From positions 75,848,097 through 75,912,096 of the forward strand of contig NC_071392.1 of assembly GCF_022682495.2 (NCBI RefSeq): a stretch of 64,000 bases of DNA, read 5' to 3'. The position numbers and the translations under genes were made by a program. The first letter of the stretch is position 1. Every line of letters starts with the position of its first letter. Under the pieces are notes generated by a model. It was not told the DNA's origin, made no database searches, and saw nothing but the letters and a program-made list of their open reading frames with translations. The DNA is from Desmodus rotundus (lineage: Eukaryota > Chordata > Mammalia > Chiroptera > Phyllostomidae). This document shows, one piece after another, positions 46,549 to 59,404 of the stretch.

Positions 46549-46762
46549 CTAGTTCTCATGGCCAGGGGTGACTGTGCCCTCCGGAGGGTGCCTGGCAACG
46601 TCTGGAGAAAACTGTGGTTGTCACAACCGGTGGGGAAGGGGACAGGTGGTGGAGAGAGGCCAGGGATGCTGCTGAACATCCTACAACGCACAGGACAGCC
46701 CTTCGCAACAAATAATTATACGAACCAAAACATCCGTAGCTCTGAGGTTGAGGTACCCTGGT
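46549..46762 (+). mobile_element. MER20 (hAT-Charlie)
   Basis: AGTTCTCATGGCCAGGGGTGA, GGCAACGTCTGGAGA, TGGTTGTCACAACCGG, GAGGCCAGGGATGCTGCTGAACATCCTACAACGCACAGGACAGCCC and GAGGTTGAGGTACCCTGG follow the MER20 consensus from end to end. Confidence 0.88.
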
Positions 46763-46773
46763 CTAGATAAAAA

Positions 46774-46966
46774 GGATCGGCAAACTTTCCGTAAGGGGAG
46801 CATAACTGTAGGCCACGGGCCACATCTGGTCTGTCCTAACTCCCAACACCACTCTGCTGCTGCAGCACAAAAGCAGCCACGGATAATAGATAAACGAACA
46901 GGTGTAGCTGCATTCCAATAAAGCTTTTAAAACACGGCAGCCAGAGTCTGTCAACCTCTGCTCTAG
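46774..46966 (+). mobile_element. hAT-type non-autonomous DNA transposon remnant
   Basis: CGGCAAACTTTCCGTAAGG, AAAGCAGCCACGGATAATAG, GTGTAGCTGCATTCCAATAAAGC and an end resembling an inverted start. It is a common mammalian hAT-type MITE whose name I am not sure of. Confidence 0.6.
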
Positions 46967-47059
46967 GAAACCCTACAAAGAGGAGGTGGCTCTTCCTGGT
47001 CACTGTAAGGTTAAAGAACTGGGCGGCCAGAATAATCTAGGGCTGCACTACGCCACAGG

Positions 47060-47185
47060 ACTTTCTGCAGTGACAGAACTGTTCTGCATCCGCACTGTCC
47101 AATATGGTAGCCACCAGCCACATGTGGCTACTGACCACATGAAATGTGGCTAGCAGATCCTGTACTGGACAGCTCAGGTCTCGAG
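47060..47185 (+). mobile_element. hAT-type (Charlie-like) fragment, same family as 33358-33752
   Basis: GCACTGTCCAATATGGTAGCCACCAGCCACATGTGGCTACTGACCACATGAAATGTGGCTAG and the closing TGTACTGGACAGC. The copy is shortened in the middle compared with the one at 33358. Confidence 0.6.
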
Positions 47186-48019
47186 AGGGATGTGGCGCCA
47201 AGTCCCATGGCACCGAGCGCAGTCTTGTGCCCAGGCAGAGGCGGTGGCAAACAGCAATTTTGCCTCCCACCCCAAGTTACAGACTTGGTGTTATTATATG
47301 GACCACGGCTCTTTCATCTTCAAAAAGCTAACTTTCCAAAGAATCATGTTACAGTCAGATTCCCGTGCATCAGGAAACTAATGCAGAAATTCCTAATCAA
47401 AATAGAAAAAGCTTCCAAGATAACCCCCAACCAACCATCTGCAGTAGGATTTTCACTGCCATTTTACTTATCATTTTTTAAAAAGGAAGCAGCATATCCA
47501 ACAAGCCAATAATTACCCGTTACACAAAGCCACCGAGAACAGTTTGTCGAGGCTGGGGGACAGGGAAAAACGCACGCTCTTGTGCTGGGCGGTGGAAACG
47601 CATCCGCTGGTGCGCTCTCTGGAATTACAGGTATGTACAGCGTGCGTCCACAGAATATTTTCAGAGTTATGTCAAGGCAACAGGCTTGTCATAAAATTTC
47701 TACTTTTCACGCTTCAAATGCCGCTTTATTCTTTTTAACCTTTAAAAATAGCATTTTCCTATAAATAAATCCTTTCTTCTTTTTTGGGTATGTTTAACAT
47801 ATTTAATAAAACATGACAAATCTGAAAATTTTTTTCTGTTCACCCTCGGGTGTGTGGGTTATTAAGACAGCAGTAGAAAAATGCCAAAAGGTAAGCACAT
47901 TAAGAAGGAAAAATAAGGAGTGTGACAGTTTTACAAGTTAAACATGACCCCAGAGGAGGAAAGAGCTGTTAAGAGTTACAGTAACACTAGTAAGAGTAGC
48001 AGTAATGGCGGCAACAGTG

Positions 48020-48200
48020 TACACTCACACAGCACTGAGTACAAGCCAGGCACTCATCAACAGTCCGCACAGACGCTCTTAGTTTCTCCACAGCCAATGA
48101 GGGAGGTTCCATTACTACCTCCATTTTGCATGTGGGGAAACTGAGGCAGAAAGGTGAAGTCACCCGCCCAAAGGGCTGGGTTTCAAAACTGGGCCTATCC
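48020..48200 (-). repeat. MIR copy
   Basis: ACTGAGTACAAGCCAGGCACT, then ATTTTGCATGTGGGGAAACTGAGGCAGAAAGGT and GTCACCCGCCCAAAGG: antisense MIR core with both flanks. Confidence 0.75.
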
Positions 48201-49183
48201 AAAACGCTGCCTCCGTTACTGGATAAAATGAGTACCGACTGCCTCCCTTTCGTGATGGCACAAGTTCCCCAGGTCTCTGCATCTAAATCGGGTACCCTCA
48301 GAGATGGCCACTCCTTCCTCAAAGCTTTCCTTGTTCGCAAGTTCAAGGCCAGCAAGATGGCCTTTAGGTGTTTCAGGCGTTTCTGTGACTGAGCTTCCTG
48401 GTATTTATTTCAGAGGCAGTGTGCTTGTTTTCAAGCAGCTCAACCACAGGAAGTAGCCCAAGGCTGTTCACAGATACCCGCTCACAGTGACCAGGGCGCT
48501 TCTCCTGTCGCCCTCACTACCTGTGCTGCTCACAAGGGTTAGCACCGGAGCGTTCCCATCATCCAACAACAAAACCTTAAAAAAAAGTAGGGGTTTTACT
48601 CGCTTTATGTTCAGAAGTGCTCTGGGACAGGACTCCAATATTGCAGACAACGTGTTTCAAAACTAGGTGTTTCCTGTGTTCCAGGAAGAGATTTTATACC
48701 CTTCCTCACCACTTTAGGTTTTTCAAGCTCCCAGTAAGTGGCTCTGCCTAGGTCATTTGTACCAAACAAATAAAAGAACCCTCAATCATTGGTTCTTCCT
48801 TCCTGAGTCTACTGTCTTCCTGCGTTGAGATACTTTTGATCATTTTACAAATTCTGAGTCACATCTGTAACACAGGAAAGCAGAAAAGGGAAAGTATGCA
48901 GCCCAGTTTTGAGTAAAGATGGCAGCTAGAAGGCCAGGATGTTAAAACAATGAAGCATTCCTGAAAATGGCTTACAGAGCGAGTACTACTGACAGGGTCC
49001 CCCCCAAAGAAATCTCTCTCAAACACGCAGATGTGCGCAAAACCTTCAAGAGAAATATGTTGGCAGAAGAGACCTAAACTATAAATGAAAAAAATGAAAT
49101 AGATACACTCATCTTTGGAAACATCCATAATAAACATTTCCCCCCATGGAACTATTAATAATAATAAAAACATCTATCGTTCC

Positions 49184-49413
49184 ACCCTGACTGGTGTGGC
49201 TCAGATGGTTGGGCGTCATCCCGTAAAACAAAAGGTCGCCAGTTCGAATCCCAGCCACAGCACATGCCTGGGTTGCATGTTCAGCCCCCAGTTGGGGCAC
49301 GTATGGGAGGCCACCAATTGATGTTTCTCTCTCACATCGATGTTTCATTCCCCCTTTTGCCCTCCCTTCCCTTCTCTCTAAAAATAAATACCATAAATAA
49401 AATCTTTAAATAA
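49184..49413 (+). mobile_element. Ves SINE in UBE2H intron (antisense to gene)
   Basis: Head ACCCTGACTGGTGTGGCTCAG, box B CAGTTCGAATCCCAG, CT-rich body, A-rich tail. ATCTATCGTTCCA (before 49184) and ACCTATCATTCCA (from 49414) are a target duplication. Confidence 0.93.
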
Positions 49414-50369
49414 ACCTATCATTCCAAAAGTCTTTTTGAAAAAATATCAACCTTCCACTTTTTGAAAGGGAAAGAGTCAGACATGGGTCACCCAATCTAC
49501 AGATTATCATCAGCTGGCTCCATTACTGGCTGCCTTCATTTTTAAAGAAAGGTGCCCAGATTCCTGAGAAGCATGGTTTATGATGAACAAACAGCTTACT
49601 TTTTGCCTTGGACTAAATCAGCACTTACCAAAATGCAGTCCATTGGATGGACCCTTCAGCCTGGTCTCACCAGCATTCATGGTAACAATATTACAACACC
49701 CATACCTCTGTTTAGGCACATAAATGAATAACTTATATTCATATTCAACTTTTTAAAACATTCAAATCACACTGATCTCTCATCGAAAGCAGCAGCACTT
49801 AGCCCATTCAGCCAGGAGCAACGGTTTATGGGTGAATCCAGGTCCTGGCCGTTCGTCCATCAGATTTACCTAAGGAACATTTTCACCACATGCTTGCTGA
49901 GGTCTCACACCCACCCCAGGGACTCTGATTCAGGGCTGACTGGTGTGTGTGTGTGTTACGTGTCAGGGTGTGTAGAAATACACAGCCAGAAAACACTACT
50001 TACCCTATGTACCCCCTAACCCCAGAGACCAAATGAGAGGAGGGTTGTTTGCTTGTGGGTTCTTTGCTCAAGAAAATGTAGTCTTGGTAGCTAAGCTGCT
50101 GAAGAGGCTCTAGCTGAGCAGCTCTCCCCAAACCCTTTCGCCGATTTTTCCTGCATACCCTTTAAAAGTAACCACCACTCCTCCGGGTGGAGGTATTCCA
50201 AACCATGGGCAGGAAAAAGTGGATCCCGTTTAGAGGGTACTGAAGGGCTGCTTTAGAGCAGAACGGGTAGCGCTGGGTATCCCTAACACACTGTGGACAG
50301 TGGTGGAGCAAATTCCACTGGGCCGAATGTTCCCAGCAAAAGGGGAGCTGGCTCCTTAGTGGTGAACAC

Positions 50370-50500
50370 AAGAGGAAAAGCCTAGAAAACCCCAAGTCTA
50401 ATCTCAGAGCTTCCACTGACTGGTTCTTTGACCTTGAGCAGGTCTCTTCCTCTCTGTACCTCAGTTTCTTCACCCGCAAAAAGAACTATGTAATACTGCA
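50370..50500 (+). repeat. MIR copy
   Basis: TTCTTTGACCTTGAGCAGGTC, CTCTCTGTACCTCAGTTTCTTCACCCGCAAAAAG: the sense MIR core. Confidence 0.75.
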
Positions 50501-53084
50501 GTTCCTTACAATGAAGAATTACACTTTGTTAAAAACGACTGTAAAAACAGACTTCCAACTGCATGGAAGAGGACTAGACTAAAATGTTAATACAAATATG
50601 CCATCTTCTTAGAGTAAAAACTTCTACCTGCATCCCTTCAGGAATGCACGTTAATTAGAATGAGTCACACTGGGGAAACAAGCACCCATTCGTAAAGCAA
50701 AGCACCCCTACTCCAGGTGACTAACAGAACGGTGGTGCACGGCTTCAAGGAGAAAACACGGGAGGGCACGGATCACCATTTCATGTTGTATTCTCGGCTG
50801 TTCATGAACCAGTGACCACACATCACTGCTTCTTCCTTTACTGCCTTTGCAAGTCAAAGTGGAAACTCCTGCAAAGCACACTGCTGTCTTAGGCTAAACC
50901 CCTGTGGACGCCCACAGTTCCTCCTGGTCTGCCCCACCAGGAACCACAATTACCAAGCAGGCAGCCGTCTCAGAGACTTTAACTTGCATAACCTTCATTT
51001 GTTTTGCAGAAGGAATATCCACAATGCTGTAACTCAGAAAACACCACTACACACAGTACAGCCAGGGCCGGGTGCTTGGCACCATCCACGCCTTCTCAAA
51101 TGCCACCTCTCACCCTGCTTTCCCAATTCTACTCCTTGTCTCCCAGATGCCCAGGGCCCCAGGTTCCTTCTTTTTAAAGCCAACCAAAGTACAGAAAAGC
51201 TTGTTTGGAAAGATATCAGTAGTATGAATTCTGTGGTATTTGTATTTTAAGAATTACCTTCATACGCTCTCACTCTGGGAAGCTCATCATCTTACAATAA
51301 GCCTATGCTAATAACAACCAATTCTTTCTAATCAGTCCTTTATATTTCTGGCCTTATCACGCTCAACATGTCTAAAATTGCTTCCCTGAAAACCTCTTCC
51401 TTTCTCCCAATAGCTAGGTTGCCTCCAACACTGTTCCTTGGCCCCAAACCTCTGGGAGGACCATGGTTAGGCTGTCCTCCTTTTCCCCACGTATCAGTCA
51501 GTCTCCCAGACTCTCCACTGGTCCTAATAAAACGCATCTAGTTCCTCCTCTGTTTCCCTGCCGCGTAACTATGTCAGGCTCAATAAATCATTCGGGCCTT
51601 GGATCAAGGCCACTATCTGCGGGCTGGCCTTCCAGGCTATAAACTTCTGCCTTTGTAATCAGCCTCCCCAAAACAACCACTCAGGTCATTTCTCACGAAG
51701 AGTAAGCTCCCCTTGTTTTCCTTCACAACTCTTCGTATTCCAGTATCACGCTATCCAAACACATTTATATTTCACTGTCCCCTTCCCCTCTGGAGAAGGG
51801 CCCCTGGCTTCCCAAGTTGTGAATCAAGGAGCTACCACCACTCCCTGACGCACTGAACTGTTCTGTAATTCAACAGGGAGCAGGACTGAGGAAAGGAGGG
51901 GAAGACAAGACAAAAAGATGGGCAAACAGCACCAGGAGGTGATTTGCTCTGTGACTCACACAGATCTCTTTCCTTGGGCTTTGGCTATTATAGCTGAAAC
52001 TAATGGCTAAGTAAGCTGGGATCACCTGGGATTTCATGTTACTCATATCCTTGATTTACTACAGAAAATCAGAAGCTGACCTTTCAAAAGCCCACTGATT
52101 GACTTTTGCTCATCTTACAAGGAACTGTAATTAATTCATCATGAACTGCTAAGCAAGTCATGAATTTAAAATGTATTCAAAATAAAACCCAAGGATAAAC
52201 TTCCGTTTCATTCATTCCACAAGGTTTCCCTGGGGGAGGGGCTATCTAGTACATGTAAGAAAAACATACATCCAAACATGTGCCGCCAATTTGGGGGTAG
52301 GACTGAAACGGGGCAGATAAATAAAAACTCCAGATTTCACTCAGTTATTTAATAATTTGAGATTCATTAATAGTTCTTATTTTTCTACTCTTATCAGCTC
52401 CTAAGTTTCAATCTCACCAATGGACTGGAGTGTTTTTTTACTCGAACCTCCTCCTGTTAACAGTCCGTAAATGCTAAGAAAGAGTGAAATTCTACATGTA
52501 GCCCATCAACCGGAGAGTCAGCACTGCGTCTGATCCAGCTGTCGGGCCACATGAAAAAGATATGGAAAGCAGCGAGCTGGACGCAGACAGACAGTCCCTC
52601 GAGAACTTGCGTAAAGCCAACCAGGAGGCTTTTTTTCTGGTCTTAAATGCCCCAGAACAGGAAGGACTTGAAAGAAAAAAAGGCTTGGAGAGTTAAAATA
52701 ACATTCTCTGAAATAACTAATCTGAGGCCATCTTCAAGGAGGAAAGGCTGTTTCACGCCGCTCTGAGGGCAAACCTGTGGCGAGCAGAGGCAGGCGCCCC
52801 GAAGAGCTCCTGTAGTGCCCGGCCAGGCTGTGTTTGGTTTAGGGGGGCTAACACGCTGCTACAGAATAGCACGTCCAGCCACCAATGTGCCAGACAACAA
52901 ATTCGAGATGTATCCAGTTGCGTGCGTAACCGAGACGGTTTCTCTGTGTGGACAAAATGTACAAAAAGTCGGAGCTGATCAGGTGTATGTGTGTTCTCGT
53001 GCCAGTCTGTCGGGGTTTTTAAAAGCCAGAACAAGGGCTCATGAAAAGGGTCATGCAGGCAAAAAACAAAGCGCCTCCCTCCCA

Positions 53085-53086
<2 letters not shown>

Positions 53087-53164
<78 letters not shown>
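53087..53164 (+). repeat. Compound microsatellite (TC)19(AC)20
   Basis: 53087-53124 is 19 uninterrupted TC units and 53125-53164 is 20 uninterrupted AC units. The long pure runs suggest high polymorphism. Confidence 0.98.
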
Positions 53165-53167
<3 letters not shown>

Positions 53168-56100
53168 TAACAGCAATTAGTAGGAATTAATAAGAACTAG
53201 TAATTAGACATCCAAAGAATTTTTGCCATATGTGAATATACTTAATCTCACTAGTGGTAGGCAGCATTAGTTTTTAAGTATTCCAAGCTAAATATAGGTA
53301 TCTCTGTTGTATGTGGGAAAGGGCAATGTCAAAGATGGAAGGTACTAGACACATTCTGCTAAGTGCCAGATTACCAACCAGAGGTATGTAGCTATGTAAC
53401 ATGAATAGTTTAAAGCATTCCATAACTCAGAGAATCAGTTCCCACCCGCTGCCTAAACGCAGCTCCCTCCCCACCATGGAACGTGTCTACAGGGCCCTGC
53501 GGAAGAAAATGAATGCTAACAGTTCGATCAGAATGAAGAAAACAGGCTCTTTCATCAAAAACAACCCCCTTGGTTGCCATGTCAATCTCAAAACATTAAC
53601 CACCCTCCTTAGGTGTTCTTCAGAGGTCATCCTCGTTCAAACATGGCATGACCCTGATTACCTCGAACAACTGCAAGCTAAAACATGGTAATAAGATTTG
53701 TTATTAACCTTCCAGAAATGAGGGCAGTTAATATATAATTAACTACTTGGGTATTCTTACAGTCATACTAAAACTCATTATTAAAGTTTTTAATTACTAG
53801 ATAATTTAGTTTGTCCTTAATGTCAGAAAAGAACAAGATAACGTCACACAATTACAAGACAGGTGGCCGTGCACGGGTAGACTTGACTTATACGCAGCGA
53901 CTGCAAGCAAATACAGAGAAAACAAATCCATATAATCACAACTGAGTCCTGAAACTACAGCCCCAAAGAAAGTAGAACCAAGCTGTGGCTGTCTTTCATA
54001 GTCTGGCTCATGCCCCGCAATCCACAAGGCCTGGGCCACTCCACGGTTCTAACGCTGACCACCAGTGAATGCGAACGTGGTGTTTTTAACGAACTTCCGC
54101 TAAGTTGTTCAACCCAAAAGATCCCACTTGTCTGTGTACAGTGGACTAAACTCCTGGGCCTCATGCCAACACCACATCTGAGTATCTCCAGCAGACAGAT
54201 AAAGGAGGGGGGTGATGGACTAATAAGCTCGGCCAAAGCCATCAAATCCAAACTCAGCATAGTTCTTCTTTATCTACCACCGCTGACATTTCTCCCGCAG
54301 CACTTGTGAGAAACTGCTCTACCTGGCCTGTCCCAGAGACTCACGACGACAGCCAGCTGTTTGAAGGCAGGACCATGTTTGTGATTCCCACATGCTCGGA
54401 TCAATACTGGGTTTTCAAGCCTGTTCAAACAGTTGTTGGCCAATCATCCATGAAGACAGATACATATACCTTTTATCTGTGTAACTACACAGAAAACCTG
54501 GAAATAGCAAACACTAATTCCAAGTAAAGCATTATTTTAAGGTACATTTACCTTCAGCCAAACTTTGAATTGTTCGGAAAGATTCGCAGGCTATCTAACT
54601 GAAAAGAGAGGTGGAGGAAGCATTTCCAACATGAGAAGGCTTATATTCATTTCGCAGCTTAAATGCATTAGGCCGTAATTTATTACTATTAAATAAATTC
54701 ATGGTTTAAAATTTTTTCTAAATGCCTAGTAAAAGAAACTTTGTTTCTCTTGTCTAATTCTAATCTCAAAGTCCCTTAAGCATTCTTTTTGTTGCAGTCA
54801 CCTTCATTTGTCTGCTATGACACCCCAGATGACCTAAGGGAAGTAATTTCCCAAGTGTTGACTGTTCTCACCAGCAAAATAAGGGAAGTATCCGGTCTAT
54901 GGGCTAGCAACCCTAAGGGCAAGAATAGAATTATAAACTGCCAGATTTTATAAGAAAATTGTCTTCCACCTCCCATGTCCACAACTTAATCCACAAAATA
55001 AGTATAATTTACCAAGTCAATTGAGGAGTAAAATGAAAGTTGAGATAAACACAATTTGCAGGGGTCGGGGTCAAGTACGCAAAGCCCAGACATGTGGGGG
55101 GGATATTAAAGCTGTGTTTCAGTGAAGGTACCTGACATCCAGGAGTGTGGGCTGAAAAGACAACTGTGGATAAATTATGTATTTTGGAGTAAAAAAGGAA
55201 AATCTGAAAAATAGAAGGGGGAGCTTAAAAAGCTACTTATAAACTTTCATAAGCTATGAAACTATGAGCTTAATGAACTTTCCTTCCACCAGTCTTTAAA
55301 AATTACAGTTGTTTTTGAAACTGAAATCCAGACCCTTTGGCTACATTTGAAGTTTCCCAGCACTTTTATCACTGCTGTCTGGTCTGGAAGAGCAAGCAGG
55401 AAGAGACGTACAGAGAAGATGCTAAGGCACAGGAGGCCAAATGCATCCCCCATTCTGTGATAGCACCTTCGCCTTTCCTTTTAATGCACAACAGTAACAA
55501 CAGAACCTGAACACTCAAGAGATAACTTCATATTGATGGCAGGCATCTTTAGAAAATTAGCCAAATTGCCCACTGTAATGAGCTCTCTTGCAAGGTTAAG
55601 TAATATAAAATTAAAAATTACTGGTTGATTAAACTACAATTATACCAGTTTTGAGCTTCTGAATGAACAAACTGCTGTATGCTTGGCAAAGAAAACCCGG
55701 ATGAGAACAGGAGCAATGAATCACATGGGCTACCAGAAATCATTATTTTTGGGTGGAGGGAGGCTGGAGGGTAGAATAGAGGACCAAATTTGCTACAAAC
55801 ATAAGCACTGTTTATTGCCAAGTTATGGTAAGAAAAGTCTGCAATTTCAACTGGGAATTGCTGTCATACTACAGGCATGTAAACCCACTGCACAGTGCAG
55901 GCCCTGGGGCAGTGACCTGCAGGGAACCTCTCAGGTAATCCCTGCCGCTTACCATACTGGACAGTGGAGGTGTTGAAAGACGTTTTCACTGCCTGGCTAA
56001 GCCTCTGCTTTTCAGTTATTTGTGCTAATATGCCAACTTTGTAATATCAGTTGTTACATACTAAGTTAGATTATTTTGTTTTTGGCCTTTGAATGAAGAT

Positions 56101-56654
56101 TCTCTCAAGAACTACAGCAAAAATTTGAGTGATTCAGAATTCACCAATTATGAGTTAATCTTCAATGCCAGAGGCTTTAGCGGTTTGTAATAAAAACTTG
56201 GTTTACATCTCAAGACCAGGTGAGTCTGAAAGAAACAAGGTACTCTGAACCAGCCCTCTCTACAAATACTTTGATACAAATCATATTTACTTGCTCCTAA
56301 AATGATCCATGAAAGAAAATTTAAATTTACAATATTTTAAATTTAAATAAAATTCTAAAATTTTCTTGCAGAAAAGTTTGGGTTAAAGCAAAATATCAAA
56401 GCAATTCTCTGACACACAGTATACTTTTGGACTATATTCCAAATGTATTTCTTCTCGTTTCCTGCACTTACCTGTAACGACAGCATGTCCACGCTCTTAT
56501 ATGACATGGAACGTTTAACAGTAACTCAAACACAGGTAATACGGAATCGAAGTTCACTTTGACCAATGAGGCTTAATCTGTTACTTATTAAATGCTTTGC
56601 AAGGTAATACAAGAACATGTTCTAACATTTTATAGACAGGATGAAAACTTGGTC

Positions 56655-57305
56655 ATGTTGGCGTTCTGCTTCCAAGTCTGTTCTGAACTTTTTCACCTGC
56701 TGGTGGGGATGTAAAATGGTACAACCACTCTGGAAAAACAGTCTGTGAGTTCCACAAATGGCTAACCATTCCCCCTGTAACCTGCCCCTCGGTAAAACAC
56801 CCAACAGAAATGAACACCTATGTCCACATGGAAACTGGTGCACAAATATTCGTAACAGCCCAAAAGTAAAAACAACCCAAATGTCCACCACCTGACAAAT
56901 GTGTGATATCTGTACAATGGAACATCGTTCGGTCATAAAAAGGAATGAAGTTCTTACTAATACATGCTACGACTGGATGAATCTTGAAAAGATTATATGA
57001 AATGAAAAAAAAAAATGCCAGTTACAAAAGACCACGTATTTTATAATTCCATTCATAAGGAATGTCCAGTGTAAACAAATCTAGAGACAAAGAGTAGAGG
57101 AGTCGTTGCCTAGGCCTGGGGAGTGGGGATGGAAGGAGAAAGCGGTGACAGCTAAGAGTAAGGGATTTCTTTCTGGGGGGATCAAAGTGGTTGTAATGAA
57201 AATGTGGTAATGACCATATAGAACTGTGAATATAGTAAAACCTATCAAACTACACACTTTAAATGGGTAAATTTTATGTATGTAAATTATAATTCCATAA
57301 AGCTA
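56655..57305 (+). mobile_element. LINE-1 3' end
   Basis: Sense L1: GGGGATGTAAAATGGTACAACC, ACAACCCAAATGTCCACCACC, CAATGGAACATCGTTCGGTC, AAAAAGGAATGAAGTTCTTACTAATACATGCTACGACTGGATGAATC, and a 3' UTR ending AATTATAATTCCATAAAG. 5' truncated. Confidence 0.9.
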
Positions 57306-57328
57306 CTAATTTAAAAATAATCTGTCCT

Positions 57329-57515
57329 GCCCTGGCTGGTGTAGCTAAGTGGACTGAGCGCTGGCCTGCAGACCAAAAGGCTGCCAGTTCTGGCAACGGG
57401 CCAGGTCCCCCGTTGGGGGCTAGCAAGAGGCAACCAGTCAATATTTTTCTCCCTTTCTTTCTCCTCCCCTCTCCTCTCTCTAAAAGTAAATAAAGTCTTA
57501 AAAAAAAGTGAAAAA
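57329..57515 (+). mobile_element. Ves SINE with box B deleted, in UBE2H intron
   Basis: Head GCCCTGGCTGGTGTAGCTAAG. The copy then jumps from GCTGCCAGTTC to GGCAACGGGCCAGG, losing roughly 30 bp that normally hold box B and the CACATGCC block. CT body and A-rich tail follow. It was inserted at the tail of the L1; AAAAATAATCT (57314) and AAAAACAATCT recur after the tail. Confidence 0.85.
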
Positions 57516-58716
57516 TAAATAAATAAAAATAACAAAAACAATCTATTCTGAGATGTGAGGTACCTGAGAATCAGCAAACCTCTTCCACAAAGATTTTCTG
57601 GTCAATAGTAAAAGAATTAGTTAAACTAACATCCAATTTACTTTACTGTAACTGGAACCAGCTTGCAGTATCTTGTCATGTACATTTCTAACATGTGAAT
57701 GCAGTTTAAGAGAAGACATCACGACATCAGATATTCCAGGCAGCCTGCCATGAGACTTTTTTACCAAACCAACCACCTTAAAAGGGCTCCGGAGTGTATC
57801 TTCCTTCTTGCTGCCCGATCTCCTCATAAGCTGTAATTTCCCTAAAAACTCTCATGTTAAACAGTCCCGGGCATGATGAAGTCACTCGTTAATTCAAAGA
57901 AGATCTGCACCGCCCCCTTGTACACCAGGCACTGTTTCAGTCACGTGTGTGTGTACGCGTGCGCACACTACAAAGCCCCTGCTCCCGCGGAGCTCACCAT
58001 CTAACAGGACAAGATGAACAACAAACAAGCCCTGGTTTTAAAGACAGGTTATTAAAACAGGGTGCCATGCTACGGAGGGGTATTTACTTCAGATGCAGGG
58101 GCTAGGAAAGGTGGCTTTGCAGGAAGTTATGTTTGAGGTGAGAAAAGGTACCAGCCACTCAAAGATTAGGGAAGAAAACTCCAGGCAGAGGAAATAATTC
58201 TTAAATGGCAGAATTAGGAGGAGAAAAAAGACGGATTACTGTGTGCTGCCGGTGACCAACCTTGCCTGAGATTCTCAGGCACCATTCTTGCACAAGGGTG
58301 CGTGGCAAGGTGACTCACAGACTGTGGTGGCATTAAGATAGCTGTCTATGCACCTTAAACTTTTAAAAGGTCTCAAAACTCTTCAACACTAGGAGGCCAT
58401 CCCTGGTTAACCCCAACCTAAAGTGGTCTACCCCACTCTTCCTGTGCCTCTTAGCACCTGTTTGTACCACTCATTCTGTCAAACGCATCAGTGTGCGAGG
58501 CACTCTGGTAGGAGAACCAGGACTTAAAGACAAATCAGACATGCACACCTCAACTGGTTCTTAAGGTAGAAATAACCTGGTAGCACAAAATATATAGAAA
58601 GGAAATGCAGGCCACAAAAAAGAGTGATAAAATGTAAGAGTGGCCAGACATTACTTCCAGCCCGAGCTTCAGGGGAAGCTTCATGGGGTGGGGTGCACAA
58701 TAGCAGGGTGGATCTA

Positions 58717-58748
58717 TGACGTATGAGACCTCTGACGTATGAGACCTC
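58717..58748 (+). repeat. Exact 16-bp tandem duplication
   Basis: TGACGTATGAGACCTC occurs twice in a row with no mismatch. Each unit begins with a CRE/AP-1-like TGACGTA. Confidence 0.95.
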
Positions 58749-59404
58749 AGACATGGGGATGGGGGTAAACACACCAATCTGTTGTAGCCCTAATTAACTT
58801 TAAATGTATTTTAAAATATTTTTAGTTCTCCAACCCAGTTACAAGCTCAGGGAGAGAAGGCTTGATATTCCCCGTACTTCTCTGTGATATTTAGCATGGT
58901 GTTTTGCTGAGCTAGGCAACTCATTGTGGATCCACTGGAAGAGATGTCAACTTTAGCACTAAGGTAAAGCTAAATTATTCTTTGCTTCACGGCAAGGTTC
59001 CGGCCTTTGAAACAGATGATCCCCCAAACCTCTTTATATATCGTACCATTTCACAGGGACATTTCTAAAAGTGTTTCTAAAAATAAAAGATATTACAGAT
59101 AAACAGTATACAATGTGCTTGTGAATATACACAGACATGCAAATAGTTTTATATATATCTCTATGTCTGCATATATCACTATAATTTCGGAACCTCGCAA
59201 GATTATTTTGAACTTCTGCTACACCAGAGTTTAAACTTATGAGAAAACTTCCCCCCCCGACCAGTGATCAAACTTTCCCATCCAGACCTTTAAAATCCCT
59301 TCCCATTCCCAACAAAACATCTTAAATCAGAGAAGAAAAGCCACACGACATTTTTTAAGGCAGTGTCTCAACATCTCTAAAAAATATTCCATGGCCAAAC
59401 TCAC

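Larger units (their letters stand above)
45567..59404 (-). other. UBE2H: UBE2H large intron (13.8 kb)
   Basis: The intron after the catalytic-cysteine exon. It contains MER20 and two other hAT remnants (46549-47185), MIR copies (48020-48200, 50370-50500), two antisense Ves SINEs (49184, 57329), an L1 3' end (56655-57305), a TC/AC microsatellite (53087-53164) and a C-rich run (46221-46249). About 57930-58210 resembles an old L2 or MIR-type repeat that I cannot place. No open frame in it resembles a gene. Confidence 0.85.

Noticed and set aside
52753..53180. Open frames of 121-137 codons over the TC/AC microsatellite
   Set aside because: Their ends are repeat-encoded (Cys-Val, Arg-Glu, Leu-Ser and His-Thr runs). 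The rest has no homology.
7281..57515. tRNA genes suggested by box A and box B motifs
   Set aside because: Each is the head of a Ves SINE with a CT-rich body and A-rich tail, not a free-standing tRNA that could fold with anticodon and acceptor stems.
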